This document shows positions 50,257 to 59,650 of a stretch of 64,000 nt of DNA, one piece after another. The translations under genes were made by a program, and so were the position numbers. Below the pieces are notes generated by a model. The model saw only the letters and a program-made list of their open reading frames with translations, was not told where the DNA came from and made no database searches. Position 1 is the first letter of the stretch. Every line of letters starts with the position of its first letter. This DNA comes from Bacillus sp. MM2020_4 (lineage in GTDB: Bacteria; Bacillota; Bacilli; Bacillales; Cytobacillaceae). The stretch spans positions 1 to 64,000 of the forward strand of contig NZ_JAANMZ010000021.1 in NCBI RefSeq assembly GCF_011250555.1. Direction: 5' to 3'.

Positions 50257-51333
50257 TTAAAAGTCGTAATCGTTCGTATTGTCCTTCGTAAATACAATGC
50301 GCTCTGGTAAAACAATAATGCCTGAATCGTCAGCCTTATAATCGTATCCTTGGATCGTGTTCGGCTCTACTTTAACGGAACCCATATCAGGGACATCAAT
50401 AGAGTCCCCCACTTTCATATCATTGCCTTTAGCTAACCAATAAGCGACGTATACGGCAAGGGCCCCTTGATCTTTAACATCCCATAAACCATGGTTGGTA
50501 ATAGTGCCATTTTCAATAAATTGTCTCATTGAATTCGGAGAAGCAAATCCAGTAATAATGACATCATCGGCTTTTAACCCTTTATTGGCAGCTGCTTGTG
50601 CCATTGCTGGAAGAGCAGTTGAATCTGGACAAATGACGGCATCAATATCAGGGTAAGAATCTAAAATACTTTCTCCAACCTGTAATGATTTTTGTTCATT
50701 GGCATCACCGAATTGTGTCGTGACAAGTTCCCATTTTGGATATTTTTCTTTTATATATTTGTTTGCATAGTTAACCCATGAATTTTGGTCTGGTACGGTT
50801 GGGCTTGAGTAGAACCAGGCAATTTTCTTCGCATCATTGGGGTTATCCATCTGCTGTGCAGCCATATCAACGAGCATTTTTCCTAAGATTTCTGGTGTTC
50901 CTTGGTTTACATAAACGGAACGATATTTAGGATCCACATCCGAATCCCATGTGACTACTTTAATGCCGGCATCTAATGCCTTTTTCAAGGCCTGATTCAA
51001 CCCATCTGAAGAGACAGAGGAAATGGCTATTGCATCTGCACCGCTATTGACAGCACTATTAATAATTTGTACTTGATTCGCAACCGTACCTTCTGGAGCC
51101 CCATCGTATTTCACTTTAAAGCCCACTTTCTTGGCCATTTCCTGTGCACCGTCGTTACCAGATTCAAAGAATGCATTCCCAGTCATTTTAGGTATGAAAA
51201 CAACTTGAATATCTTTATCATCTTTCTTTTTGCCTCCGTCTCCAGAGTCGCCTTCATTGGATCCGCATGCAGCTACAAATAACATCACAATGGCCACAAC
51301 AATCAAAAGTTTCATAGATTTTAATTTTCCCAT
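50257..51333 (-). CDS. lsrB: AI-2 ABC transporter substrate-binding lipoprotein LsrB
   Basis: A 358-residue periplasmic-binding-fold lipoprotein. The lipobox is VAACG at Cys 23. The mature domain has VVFIPKMTGNAFFESGNDGAQ, where the Lys is an AI-2 contact in known LsrB proteins, then ADAIAISSVSSDGLNQALKKA, VTWDSDVDPKYRSVYVNQG and CPDSTALPAMAQA. It captures the furanosyl AI-2 outside the cell. It lies six bases after lsrD. Confidence 0.93.
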   Translation of the reverse strand: MGKLKSMKLLIVVAIVMLFVAACGSNEGDSGDGGKKKDDKDIQVVFIPKMTGNAFFESGNDGAQEMAKKVGFKVKYDGAPEGTVANQVQIINSAVNSGADAIAISSVSSDGLNQALKKALDAGIKVVTWDSDVDPKYRSVYVNQGTPEILGKMLVDMAAQQMDNPNDAKKIAWFYSSPTVPDQNSWVNYANKYIKEKYPKWELVTTQFGDANEQKSLQVGESILDSYPDIDAVICPDSTALPAMAQAAANKGLKADDVIITGFASPNSMRQFIENGTITNHGLWDVKDQGALAVYVAYWLAKGNDMKVGDSIDVPDMGSVKVEPNTIQGYDYKADDSGIIVLPERIVFTKDNTNDYDF

Positions 51334-51339
51334 TGCAGC

Positions 51340-52338
51340 TTAACCTCCAATATTTTGTTTTGGTGTGATGATTCTTTTTACATTTAGCCTGAAATCTGGA
51401 TTAATCCCCAGGAATGCAACAGAAACAATGAGAAGGACGCCCGTAGCCAATCCGATATATTGGGTGGAAACTCCAGCCATTTGCAAACCTATCTGCAAAA
51501 AACCTAAAATAATGCTGGCTAGTGCTGTCCCAACAACACCCCCTTTACCTCCTGTTATTAATGTCCCCCCTAAGACAACGACAGTAAGAATAGGCATAAG
51601 ATATTCAGCACCATAATCAGATCGTGCACTACCTAAATAGGAAGTTAAGACAACCCCTGCAATTCCAGCACTTAATCCTGACAGGACGTAGGTACTCGTA
51701 ATGATCTTTTTTGTATCAATCCCAGAGTACTCGGCGGTATTTTGATTAATTCCCGTTAAGTAAATATATCTTCCATATCTTGTGCGGTGCAAAAGGATAT
51801 AGGCGATTAAAAACATACTAAAAAACAAGATGACGGCACTCGGAATTCCCATAACTTCTCCATTGGCAATTTTGCTAAAGCCTTCAGAAAAGCCCGATAT
51901 CCCTTCATAGGTACTGACACCAGACACGCCCACCAGCACGATCGCAATCCCACTATATAAAAGCATGCCGCCAAGCGTTATAACCATAGCTTGAACTCTG
52001 CCATAAGCAATAAGGACTCCATTGAAAAGGCCGCATAATCCAGCAATTAATATGGCACAAATAATGGAAACCCAAATGTTTAGACCAACCACTTGAGATA
52101 AGAGTCCCGTAACAACAGAGGTTAACCCGATAATCGAAACCCCAGAAATATCAATTCCTCCAGTAATAACGACCAATGTGACAAAAAAGCCAATAATAGC
52201 AACCGCAATAAAATCATTAAAACTATTTAACAAGATTGTGATATTCCAGAATCTCGGATTCATCATCCCAAACACGATAATTTCAGCAATAATAATGAGG
52301 AATAAGGCGAGGTTCCATCTCGGGATTTTCGTTAACAT
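51340..52338 (-). CDS. lsrD: AI-2 ABC transporter permease LsrD
   Basis: About 332 residues of the BPD_transp_2 family, 8-10 helices. The signature LDIS-like GGIDISGVSIIGL near 71 and the EAA-like loop AEYSGIDTKKI near 215 identify a sugar-type permease; the position after lsrC makes it LsrD. I choose the ATG at 52338 (MLTKIPRW). AGGAGG lies inside the lsrC tail, 12 bases away, which is long; no better start exists. Confidence 0.9.
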   Translation of the reverse strand: MLTKIPRWNLALFLIIIAEIIVFGMMNPRFWNITILLNSFNDFIAVAIIGFFVTLVVITGGIDISGVSIIGLTSVVTGLLSQVVGLNIWVSIICAILIAGLCGLFNGVLIAYGRVQAMVITLGGMLLYSGIAIVLVGVSGVSTYEGISGFSEGFSKIANGEVMGIPSAVILFFSMFLIAYILLHRTRYGRYIYLTGINQNTAEYSGIDTKKIITSTYVLSGLSAGIAGVVLTSYLGSARSDYGAEYLMPILTVVVLGGTLITGGKGGVVGTALASIILGFLQIGLQMAGVSTQYIGLATGVLLIVSVAFLGINPDFRLNVKRIITPKQNIGG

Positions 52339-52345
52339 GTCATTT

Positions 52346-53341
52346 CTAAGCCTCCTTTTGCAGAACTCTAGCATTTAATCTTACTTTCTTTGCCTTTCTA
52401 TTGGCACGAAACGCAAGAAGGGAATCAATAACGACAATGATAATTAACAGTGAACCCGAAATCGTATCATTCCAAAAGGCTGGTACTTTCATAAATACCA
52501 GAGCAGAGTTGATGGACGTTAAAATGACGGCACCTAATGCTGCCCCAATAACCGTTCCGATCCCGCCCATCAATGACACACCGCCAAGAACACAGGCGGC
52601 GATGACGGTCAGTTCAATTCCAGTCCCGGCATTAGTGGAGACAAAACCAATTTGACTCACAAAGATTAATCCTGCAATAGATGCACAAATACCTGAAATG
52701 ACAAATGAATAGGTACTATATCTTTTAACAGGAATCCCCAATGATATGGCCCCGTCTGCGTTATCACCAATAGCAGTGTAATACCTTCCCTTACTGCTCT
52801 TAGATAGGTATACTTGAACGATTAGGACCCCAACAATAACGATAAGCGAGAATAAATTCATACCGAAAATATCTATAGTTGAAAGTTCCTTAATATTTGC
52901 AGGAATATTTTCTACCCATTTTCCATCCGTATAAATAACTTGGACCACTCTTGTTATAGAGAGCATGGCTAATGTCATAATAAACGAAGAAATTTTTAAT
53001 TTTACGACTCCAAAACCATTAATGAGTCCGATGCAGGCGCCTATTAATATGGTAGTAAATACCGCTAGTAAAATAGTTCCCCCATCTCTAAGAATGGTTC
53101 CGCAAACAGCCGCACTTAATCCCAGCGTTCCACCTACTGAAATATCCAAATTCCCTGTTAATAGGACAAAGGTCATCCCGATCGCAAGCACAATATAAAC
53201 CAAGCTGCTCTTCAGGGACTTATCGATATTCTGTAAAGATACATAATCAGTGTTGATGAAACCCACAACCACAAAAAGAAGGATTAAAAATAGTAAAGTT
53301 CTAAATTCTCGTTGTTTGATAATTTTAGAAACCCTAGCCAT
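52346..53341 (-). CDS. lsrC: AI-2 ABC transporter permease LsrC
   Basis: About 331 residues of the BPD_transp_2 family, 8-10 helices, with TGNLDISVGGTLGLSAAVCG near 60-80 and AISLGIPVKRYSTYSFVISG near 200. The ATG at 53341 overlaps the end of lsrA by eight bases (ATGGCTAG), a sign of translational coupling; the 5'-longer frame lies wholly inside lsrA and is rejected. It pairs with LsrD to form the AI-2 channel. Confidence 0.92.
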   Translation of the reverse strand: MARVSKIIKQREFRTLLFLILLFVVVGFINTDYVSLQNIDKSLKSSLVYIVLAIGMTFVLLTGNLDISVGGTLGLSAAVCGTILRDGGTILLAVFTTILIGACIGLINGFGVVKLKISSFIMTLAMLSITRVVQVIYTDGKWVENIPANIKELSTIDIFGMNLFSLIVIVGVLIVQVYLSKSSKGRYYTAIGDNADGAISLGIPVKRYSTYSFVISGICASIAGLIFVSQIGFVSTNAGTGIELTVIAACVLGGVSLMGGIGTVIGAALGAVILTSINSALVFMKVPAFWNDTISGSLLIIIVVIDSLLAFRANRKAKKVRLNARVLQKEA

Positions 53342-54842
53342 GTCCCTGATCACTTCCTTCAAATGTTCCAAAAGCTGCTTTCATCACATTGACTGCATTA
53401 ATTTCGTCTAAGCTAAGGCAAACAGTGCATGTTCCCTGATACACTGCATAGATGCGGTCACTTATTCTGCCGATTTCTTCAAGGTCTGAGGAAATGAGCA
53501 GAATAGAAAATCCTTGGTTCTTTAGTTCTGAGATGATGGAATAGATGTCTCCCCTGGCAGCAGCATCAATTCCCCTTGTCGGTTCATCCATGATAATCAA
53601 TTTTGGGTTCATGGATAGAGCCCTTGCGATTACAACTTTCTGCTGATTCCCGCCTGACAATGACTTCATATCATCCTCCTGGGAACTCACCTTAATTCTT
53701 AGTCGATCAATATACCGACTGGCCACCTGTTCTTCTACTTTCTTCTTCGTAAAAATTCCATGCTTTTTCATTATTTGTGATGTGATATTATTTCTGACAG
53801 AACTGATCGAAAAAATTCCGTTCAAAAATCGATCCTCGGGGATATAAGCCAGCCCGCTGTCCACCGTTTCATTGATGGACATCCTTGTAATGTCTTTACC
53901 ATCCAGATAGACTTTTCCGCTTTGGATTGGATTAATACCGTAAATCGCTTCGGCAATTTCCGTTCTTCCAGCCCCGACAAGCCCAGCAAGGCCAACCACT
54001 TCTCCCTTATAAACGTCAAAACTAATATTCCTAAATCCTTCCCCAACAATGTCTACCACCTTAAGGATCGGTTCTTCTCCCTCGTGGTTAGTTTTTCGTC
54101 TTTCAAACTGATCTTCATACAGATTTTCGTTTCCTTCTGGAAGCAGCCCTTGAATCAGCATTTCTTTCGTAAATTCATCGATTCTCCCTTTAAGTGTTAC
54201 TTTTCCGTCCCGTAATATGACTGCATGCGTGGAAATCTGAAAGACCTCGTCAAGTCGGTGGGTAATATAGAAGATGCCTACACCGGAATTCCGTAACTGC
54301 TTAATAACCTTGAAAAGAGATTCTGTTTCTGAAAACGTTAAGGTAGAGGTTGGTTCATCCAGAATTAACACTTTTGCTTTTCTTACTAAGCCTTTTATTA
54401 TCTCAAGCTGTTGTTGCTCAGCGATACTTAATGTAGCAGCTAATCGTTTCAAATCAATATTCCAGCCTAATTCTTTAATGAGCCTCATGGATTCTTCTCT
54501 CACTGCATTTTTATGCTTACGAAATCCGATTGTAAGGTTTTGTTCAACCGTCATATTGGGAAAAAGCAATGGTTCTTGCGGCACTAAATATATGCCTCTT
54601 TCATGTGCGGCGAATGGGTTTAAGTGCTCTACCTTTTCTCCATAAATTTCAATAAACCCCTCATCCGCTTTGTAAATACCGGTGAGGATTTTCATTAAGG
54701 TACTCTTCCCTGCTCCATTTCCGCCGATAATCGTTATGACCTCCGACTCATTAAGTTCTAAAGAGATTCCCTTCAAAACCGTGTTGCGGTTAAATGACTT
54801 ACGGATATTTTCTACTGTCACTAAGTTCCTCGGCGCTTCCAT
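53334..54842 (-). CDS. lsrA: AI-2 ABC transporter ATP-binding protein LsrA
   Basis: A 502-residue fusion of two ATPase domains. Domain 1 has Walker A GGNGAGKS near 37-44 and Walker B LILDEPTST near 158. Domain 2 has the degenerate P-loop GLVGAGRTE near 291, signature LSGGNQQKV near 393 and IMDEPTRGID near 413, the standard pattern of sugar-type ABC ATPases. GGGGGGT precedes the ATG. First gene of lsrACDBF, divergent from lsrR, with a cre-like site in its leader. Confidence 0.93.
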   Translation of the reverse strand: MEAPRNLVTVENIRKSFNRNTVLKGISLELNESEVITIIGGNGAGKSTLMKILTGIYKADEGFIEIYGEKVEHLNPFAAHERGIYLVPQEPLLFPNMTVEQNLTIGFRKHKNAVREESMRLIKELGWNIDLKRLAATLSIAEQQQLEIIKGLVRKAKVLILDEPTSTLTFSETESLFKVIKQLRNSGVGIFYITHRLDEVFQISTHAVILRDGKVTLKGRIDEFTKEMLIQGLLPEGNENLYEDQFERRKTNHEGEEPILKVVDIVGEGFRNISFDVYKGEVVGLAGLVGAGRTEIAEAIYGINPIQSGKVYLDGKDITRMSINETVDSGLAYIPEDRFLNGIFSISSVRNNITSQIMKKHGIFTKKKVEEQVASRYIDRLRIKVSSQEDDMKSLSGGNQQKVVIARALSMNPKLIIMDEPTRGIDAAARGDIYSIISELKNQGFSILLISSDLEEIGRISDRIYAVYQGTCTVCLSLDEINAVNVMKAAFGTFEGSDQGHG

Positions 54843-55190
54843 AATACCCCCCTATCTTAGCACCCGTCATGCAAACGCTTACTTTTATTATTAGTCTATT
54901 GCTGAATTATACTTTTTATTAACAAACAAACATTTTATTAGCTAGTAAACTATATATATTTTTAAGGATTACAAATATTACATAACCCCAAACACCTTAT
55001 TAGGTATTCCCTCGTAGATTATATGAACTAGGCATAATTTTCATTACAGTCTTATTACAATATATAAGGGACATGGAATGGCAAACGAAGGGTAACAGGG
55101 TTTACATTTGTATGACTGCACAACAAAGGTAGCGCAATTGTTTTAACATAAAATTTTTGTATTAAAAATAAACTGTAAAGAGTGAAGAAG
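54843..55190. promoter_or_regulatory. divergent lsr control region
   Basis: About 340 AT-rich bases separate lsrA (-) and lsrR (+). A TATAAT on the minus strand (54911-54906) can serve lsrA, about 65 bases from its start, but the -35 is weak. The LsrR operator must lie here, but I see no convincing long inverted repeat. The region also holds the cre-like site at 54870-54883. Confidence 0.5.
54870..54883. promoter_or_regulatory. cre-like site in the lsrA leader
   Basis: TGCAAACGCTTACT matches the CcpA consensus TGWAANCGNTNWCA at all but two fixed positions (third and last). It lies about 25 bases downstream of the lsrA -10 hexamer, where bound CcpA would block transcription. Confidence 0.5.
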
Positions 55191-56111
55191 ATGACATATG
55201 AAAATAGCCTAATCATAAAAATAGCCTGGAAGTATTATATTGAGGGAATGACGCAAAATGAGATAGCAGAGTCTTTAAATCTATCTAGAATGAAAGTGAT
55301 TAAATTCCTAGATATCGCGAAAGCAAACAACATTATTCAATTTAAAATTAACCTGGATCAATTTGTCCACATCGATTTGCAAAATAAAATCAAGCAGCAA
55401 TATAACTTACAGGATATTTATATTGTTCCTTCTTCGAAAGAAAAACCGTTAGAGAGTCTGACTAAAGCCGCCGCCCACTATATTGAAGACAGAATTACCA
55501 GTGACACCATGATAAATGTCGGTTATGGCCAAGCCGTTTCAAGAACCTTGGGACATTTAACAATCTCAACTAAGTATAAAGTTACGTTCGTCTCATTATC
55601 CGGCGGAGTCAGATTTTACATTCCGACGGCAGTCGATTCATCATCTGATTATTATACCAATCCCAATTACAACCATTACATTATGCCCGCCCCATTATTG
55701 GCATCCACTAAACACCTTGCCGAACAATTGATTCATGAAAAACCAATCAAGAAGATCTTTGAAATGATTCCTTACTCCACCATCACGATCATTGGTATTG
55801 GAGCCGTAAATGAACGGGCCACCATTGTGAAGGAAGGATATGTAAACACGAATGAAATGGAAATCTATAAATCAATGGGGGCTGTCGGAGACTTATTAAG
55901 CCAATTCTATGATAAAAATGGAAAAGTTTTAAATCTAGAATTGCATAAACAACTGATTAGTACTGATATTCATCTATTAAAATCACTTAACCACGTGGTT
56001 GCGGTAGCAGGAGGACTCGAAAAAAAAGAAGCCATTATCGGTGCATTAAAAGGAGGATATATCGATGTATTAATTACAGATGAAGCCGTTGCTAATAGTC
56101 TAATAGATTGA
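55191..56111 (+). CDS. lsrR: LsrR, SorC/DeoR-family repressor of the lsr genes
   Basis: About 306 residues. The N-terminal HTH is EGMTQNEIAESLNLSRMKVIKFLDIAK (15-41). The SorC-type effector domain follows (TSDTMINVGYGQAVSRTLGHL, SLSGGVRFY, VVAVAGGLEKKEAIIGALKGGYIDVLITDEAVANSLI). LsrR represses lsr genes until it binds phospho-AI-2. I take ATG 55191 (MTYENS) with AAAGAG eight bases upstream; a GTG at 55182 is possible. It is divergent from lsrA and 51 bases before lsrK. Confidence 0.92.
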   Translation: MTYENSLIIKIAWKYYIEGMTQNEIAESLNLSRMKVIKFLDIAKANNIIQFKINLDQFVHIDLQNKIKQQYNLQDIYIVPSSKEKPLESLTKAAAHYIEDRITSDTMINVGYGQAVSRTLGHLTISTKYKVTFVSLSGGVRFYIPTAVDSSSDYYTNPNYNHYIMPAPLLASTKHLAEQLIHEKPIKKIFEMIPYSTITIIGIGAVNERATIVKEGYVNTNEMEIYKSMGAVGDLLSQFYDKNGKVLNLELHKQLISTDIHLLKSLNHVVAVAGGLEKKEAIIGALKGGYIDVLITDEAVANSLID

Positions 56112-56162
56112 AATGCTTTAGACCAATAATTCCTAATAATGATAGTGAGGAAGGTTGATCGT

Positions 56163-57722
56163 ATGGAAAAATACTTAATGGCGATTGATGCCGGCACTGG
56201 CAGTGTCAGAGTCATTTTGTTTGACACATTAGGCAATGAACACTTTGTTACACAATCAGAATGGACCCATAACGAAGATAAACGATATCCGGGTTCTCAG
56301 GACTTTGATATCAATCAAAATATGGAAACAATCATCCATCTCATTAAGGAAATCTTAGCAAAAAGCAAGGTTCACCCAGAGAACATTGTCTCCATTTCAA
56401 CAACGAGCATGCGTGAAGCCATTGTCTTATACGATGAAAACGGTCAGGAGTTATGGGCCTGTGCGAATGTTGATTCAAGGTCCAATGATGAAGTAGCGAA
56501 CCTTTATAAAATAAGTGACACCATCGAAGCAGAAATTCACCATGTTTCAGGGCAAACCTTTTCACTAGGAGCAATTCCTAGAATTCTTTGGGTGAAAAAG
56601 AATATTCCCGAAACGTATGAAAGAGTAAAATACGTGACAATGTTGAACGACTGGATTACCTATCGCTTAACCGATGTGATTTCGGTTGAACCTTCTAATG
56701 GGTGTACGACTGGTCTATTTGATATTAAGAATCGAGTATGGGATCCACGTATTTCAGAGAAGGTTGGTCTGCGGAATGATATTTTTCCAGTCGTAAATGA
56801 GAGCGGATCCATCATTGGCCATGTTACCGAAGAATTTTCAGCACTTTCTGGATTAAGTACGCAAACTTTAGTGATTGCAGGAGGTGGTGATGCTCAATTA
56901 GGATGCATCGGGATGGGAGTGATCAATGAAGGAGATGCCGCTGTTTTAGGCGGAAGTTTTTGGCAATATGAATATACAACTAACCATGTCGAAATCAATG
57001 ATCAATGTAAAGTAAGAGTGAATTGTCATGCACTCCCAAATACTTGGCAATATGAAGCCATCGCCTTCTTTCCTGGATTGATCATGAGATGGTTCAGAGA
57101 TACGTTTTGTGAGCTTGAAGCCCTCCTTCAAAAAGAAAGTGGTGAAAGCATTTATGACCAAATGGAGAAAAGAGCCCAAAATGTACCGGCTGGTAGCCAT
57201 GGAATGATTTGCACGTTTTCCGATAAAATGAATTACTTTTCTTGGAAACATGCAGCACCTAGTTTCGTAGATTTTAAATTTGATGGTTCGTTTAATAAGG
57301 CCACCTTTTATAGGGCGATCATGGAGAATGCCGCATTTGTAACCAAGGGGAATATTGAAATGGTTTCTAAAATTACCAAGACCTCACCGGAATCCATTGT
57401 ATTTGGAGGCGGGGCATCAAAAAGTGACTTATGGTGCCAAATTCTTGCTGATGTTCTTAATAGGAAGGTGAAAATTCCAGTTGTAAAAGAATCGACTGCT
57501 CTTGGTGCAGCGATATGTGCAGGTGTAGGTGCTGGCGTTTATCTAAATTTTAAAGAAGCCATCGATCAAGTCGTAAAGTTTGAAAAAACCTTCGAACCAA
57601 ACGTATCGAATCACTTCATTTATGAAGAATTATATAAAAAGTGGGAAGCCATTTATAAAGTACAATTAGATTTAGCCGATCAAGGGGTTACAGAACATAT
57701 GTGGATCGCACCCGGATTATAA
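56163..57722 (+). CDS. lsrK: autoinducer-2 kinase LsrK
   Basis: About 519 residues of the FGGY carbohydrate kinase family. Seen: AIDAGTGSVRVILFD at the start (ATPase phosphate loop), DSRSNDEVANLYK near 100, GCTTGLFDIKNRVWD near 178, GGGDAQLGCIGMG near 240 and VFGGGASKSDLWCQILADVLN with STALGAAICAG near 410-450. It phosphorylates internalised AI-2 (DPD), trapping it and creating the LsrR ligand. ATG 56163 has AGGAAGG eight bases upstream. It is followed after 23 bases by the cupin gene. Confidence 0.94.
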   Translation: MEKYLMAIDAGTGSVRVILFDTLGNEHFVTQSEWTHNEDKRYPGSQDFDINQNMETIIHLIKEILAKSKVHPENIVSISTTSMREAIVLYDENGQELWACANVDSRSNDEVANLYKISDTIEAEIHHVSGQTFSLGAIPRILWVKKNIPETYERVKYVTMLNDWITYRLTDVISVEPSNGCTTGLFDIKNRVWDPRISEKVGLRNDIFPVVNESGSIIGHVTEEFSALSGLSTQTLVIAGGGDAQLGCIGMGVINEGDAAVLGGSFWQYEYTTNHVEINDQCKVRVNCHALPNTWQYEAIAFFPGLIMRWFRDTFCELEALLQKESGESIYDQMEKRAQNVPAGSHGMICTFSDKMNYFSWKHAAPSFVDFKFDGSFNKATFYRAIMENAAFVTKGNIEMVSKITKTSPESIVFGGGASKSDLWCQILADVLNRKVKIPVVKESTALGAAICAGVGAGVYLNFKEAIDQVVKFEKTFEPNVSNHFIYEELYKKWEAIYKVQLDLADQGVTEHMWIAPGL

Positions 57723-57745
57723 CTTATATAAAGGAGTGAAACCAA

Positions 57746-58102
57746 TTGTCAGTTATAAACGAGAATGAGAGAGAATACCGATTTGGAGATAGTGGTCCCA
57801 AGTATCTTTTAAAAGGACCTAGAATGAACTTTGGTGTGGTTATGTTACAACCAGGACAAGATTTCACAGCCCATTATCATACCATTATGGAAGAAAACTT
57901 CTATATTTTAGAAGGCAACCTAGAAATTCATATCGACAATGAGATTTTCCAATGTAAACCAGGTGATTTTGTTCATGTTGAACCGAAAAAAGTCCACTAT
58001 TTAATTAATAAAGGAGATAGAGTCTTTAAAGCCGCTTTTATGCTCGCACCCTATCAAGAAAAAGATAAGGTTGAAGTAGATTACAAGCCATATGATAATT
58101 AA
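57746..58102 (+). CDS. cupin-domain protein in the lsrRK operon
   Basis: A 118-residue single cupin domain. Motif 1 is HYHTIMEENFYILEG near 46-60 with the metal ligands His, His and Glu; motif 2 is PGDFVHVEPKKVHYLINKG near 72-90 with the final His. All four metal ligands look present, so it should be a metal-dependent small-molecule enzyme or binder. The start is TTG at 57746 with AAAGGAGTG upstream. In E. coli the lsr operon carries LsrG, the isomerase that prepares phospho-AI-2 for LsrF; no LsrG-type (ABM) gene is seen here, so this cupin may replace it (inference). Confidence 0.88.
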   Translation: MSVINENEREYRFGDSGPKYLLKGPRMNFGVVMLQPGQDFTAHYHTIMEENFYILEGNLEIHIDNEIFQCKPGDFVHVEPKKVHYLINKGDRVFKAAFMLAPYQEKDKVEVDYKPYDN

Positions 58103-58149
58103 TCTCCATGTCAACACAGTAAAAGTCGACTGCAATGGAAGAAGATTTT

Positions 58150-58178
58150 AAGAGGATAGCAGTAATTGCATCCTCTTT
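58150..58178. terminator. terminator between the cupin and methyltransferase genes
   Basis: The stem AAGAGGATAGCA / TGCATCCTCTT (one bulge), T-rich on the + side, between convergent genes. Confidence 0.75.
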
Positions 58179-58215
58179 TCGCTTCTTTTCCACTGTTCGC
58201 GAATCCTCCCAGTAC

Positions 58216-58971
58216 TTACCCTTTAAGAGCTCTTGTAGCATAAAAGGTTGGAACATTGAATTCATGAAGTTTCCCTGAACCGTTTGTATCTTGGAAGATA
58301 TCAGTTAGGATAAAACCCGCCTGTAATTGTCCCCCTATTTGTTCCTCAATCGTGTGGGAAAACTGGATGCCCCAATCATTTTTTAGCGACTTTTCATATA
58401 GCTCGGGATCCTTCAAGGGATTAAATGGGAGCTGATTGGCGAGCGTTGTCTCATCTTCATCAAACAGATAATTAAAACCGTTATCTAATCCGGCTAAGAG
58501 AATCCCTCCTTTTTTCAAAACGCGGTAACATTCCTTCCATATCGGAACAACATCCTCTACATAACAATTGGAAACGGGATGAAAAATCATGTCGAACGAT
58601 TCGTCCTCGAATGGCAACGGCTTGGTCATATCAGCCCTAACTGTGTTGATTTCATAATTCTCTCTTTTTGCTACTTCTCTTTCACTTTCCAATTGCTTTT
58701 CTGAATAATCCAATACCGTACATGTTGCCCCTAAGGCCGAAAAGATTGGCATTTGCTGACCACCGCCAGACGCCAAGCCAAGGATTTTAGCACCATTCAT
58801 TTCGCCAAACCATTCCTTTGGTACGGGTTTAGTCGGTGTTAGAACCACAAACCAATCATTCTTTTTCGCTTTTTCAAAAATCTCATGACTAATCGGCTTC
58901 CCCCATAACCAACCATCCTCTACCCACTTATCAATCGTTTTCGAATTTAACTCTATGTATTTTTGCTCCAT
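58216..58971 (-). CDS. class I SAM-dependent methyltransferase
   Basis: A 251-residue methyltransferase of the UbiE/Methyltransf_11 type. Motif I is ILGLASGGGQQMPIFSALG near 63-81, followed by the acidic LDYSEKQLE, motif RADMTKPLPFEDESFDMIF near 112-130 and VLKKGGILLAG near 150-160. The N-terminus (WVEDGWLWGKPISHE) and C-terminal NVPTFYATRA are those of a Bacillus clade whose substrate is not known. The start ATG 58971 has AGGGGAGTGAC upstream. Monocistronic. Confidence 0.88.
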   Translation of the reverse strand: MEQKYIELNSKTIDKWVEDGWLWGKPISHEIFEKAKKNDWFVVLTPTKPVPKEWFGEMNGAKILGLASGGGQQMPIFSALGATCTVLDYSEKQLESEREVAKRENYEINTVRADMTKPLPFEDESFDMIFHPVSNCYVEDVVPIWKECYRVLKKGGILLAGLDNGFNYLFDEDETTLANQLPFNPLKDPELYEKSLKNDWGIQFSHTIEEQIGGQLQAGFILTDIFQDTNGSGKLHEFNVPTFYATRALKG

Positions 58972-59344
58972 CTAAGTCACTCCCCTTTGATAAATCTGCT
59001 GACTATTAATTGCTTACATAAATCATGACATGTTTCTTCCAGAAATTCTATTTATTTCTCTGTTTTCTCTGAACTTTCTAAATGGCATCTGATTTTCATT
59101 GCTAATTGATATGACAGTTCAGTCTAATGGGAAACAATATCAAACACAAACATCTTTTATTCCAAAATTATAAATTTTGGCATAGCAAAGCAGGATAGAA
59201 AATAAGTAAATAAAGGGCCAAAATTCTATCATTTGCAGTGCATTTTTGATTACCAATTTTATTGATCTTTTAGCTGCTGAATCAAGAGAATCCGCACTTT
59301 TCGGTTGGGGGGTCAGGTCATGCATCCGACATGATAAATAGAAG

Positions 59345-59525
59345 GAAAAATTCCGCCTAGTTAGAAATTTTAATTAAAAATGGCTTAAATAGACGGAGGA
59401 ATTCCGCCTATAGACTCGAAAAAACCGATAATGAGGGATTTTTCTTTGCATAATCGGAAAACCTCCGATTATTTCCCTTGAAACGAGCTCCATTTTGCAT
59501 TTAACCGGAAACTCTCCGTTTAATT
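59345..59525. repeat. cluster of CGGA...TCCG palindromes
   Basis: Similar short palindromes occur at 59394-59406 (CGGAGGAATTCCG), 59455-59467 (CGGAAAACCTCCG) and 59506-59518 (CGGAAACTCTCCG), with a half-site TTCCGCC at 59351-59357. The spacers are AT-rich, and the elements are 51-61 bases apart. It resembles dispersed intergenic repeats of Bacillaceae, but the class is not named by me. Confidence 0.5.
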
Positions 59526-59620
59526 TACTTTTTGCAGATCACTTGATTAAGGACAGAAAAAAGGAATAAGGTTTATCTCAGAACCACTGGAGTTTACTTA
59601 AATAAGGTTTCCTACTAAAG

Positions 59621-59650
59621 AAACTCACCAATTATGGCGAGTTTTACTTT
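59621..59650 (-). terminator. terminator of the BceAB-type operon
   Basis: AAACTCACC / GGCGAGTTT (one mismatch) about 55 bases past the stop at 59699; a modest T-run follows on the minus strand. Confidence 0.5.

Noticed and set aside
59140-59325. 61-residue minus-strand frame in the long intergenic region
   Set aside because: No ribosome site, no similarity I recognise, and AT-rich composition like its surroundings.
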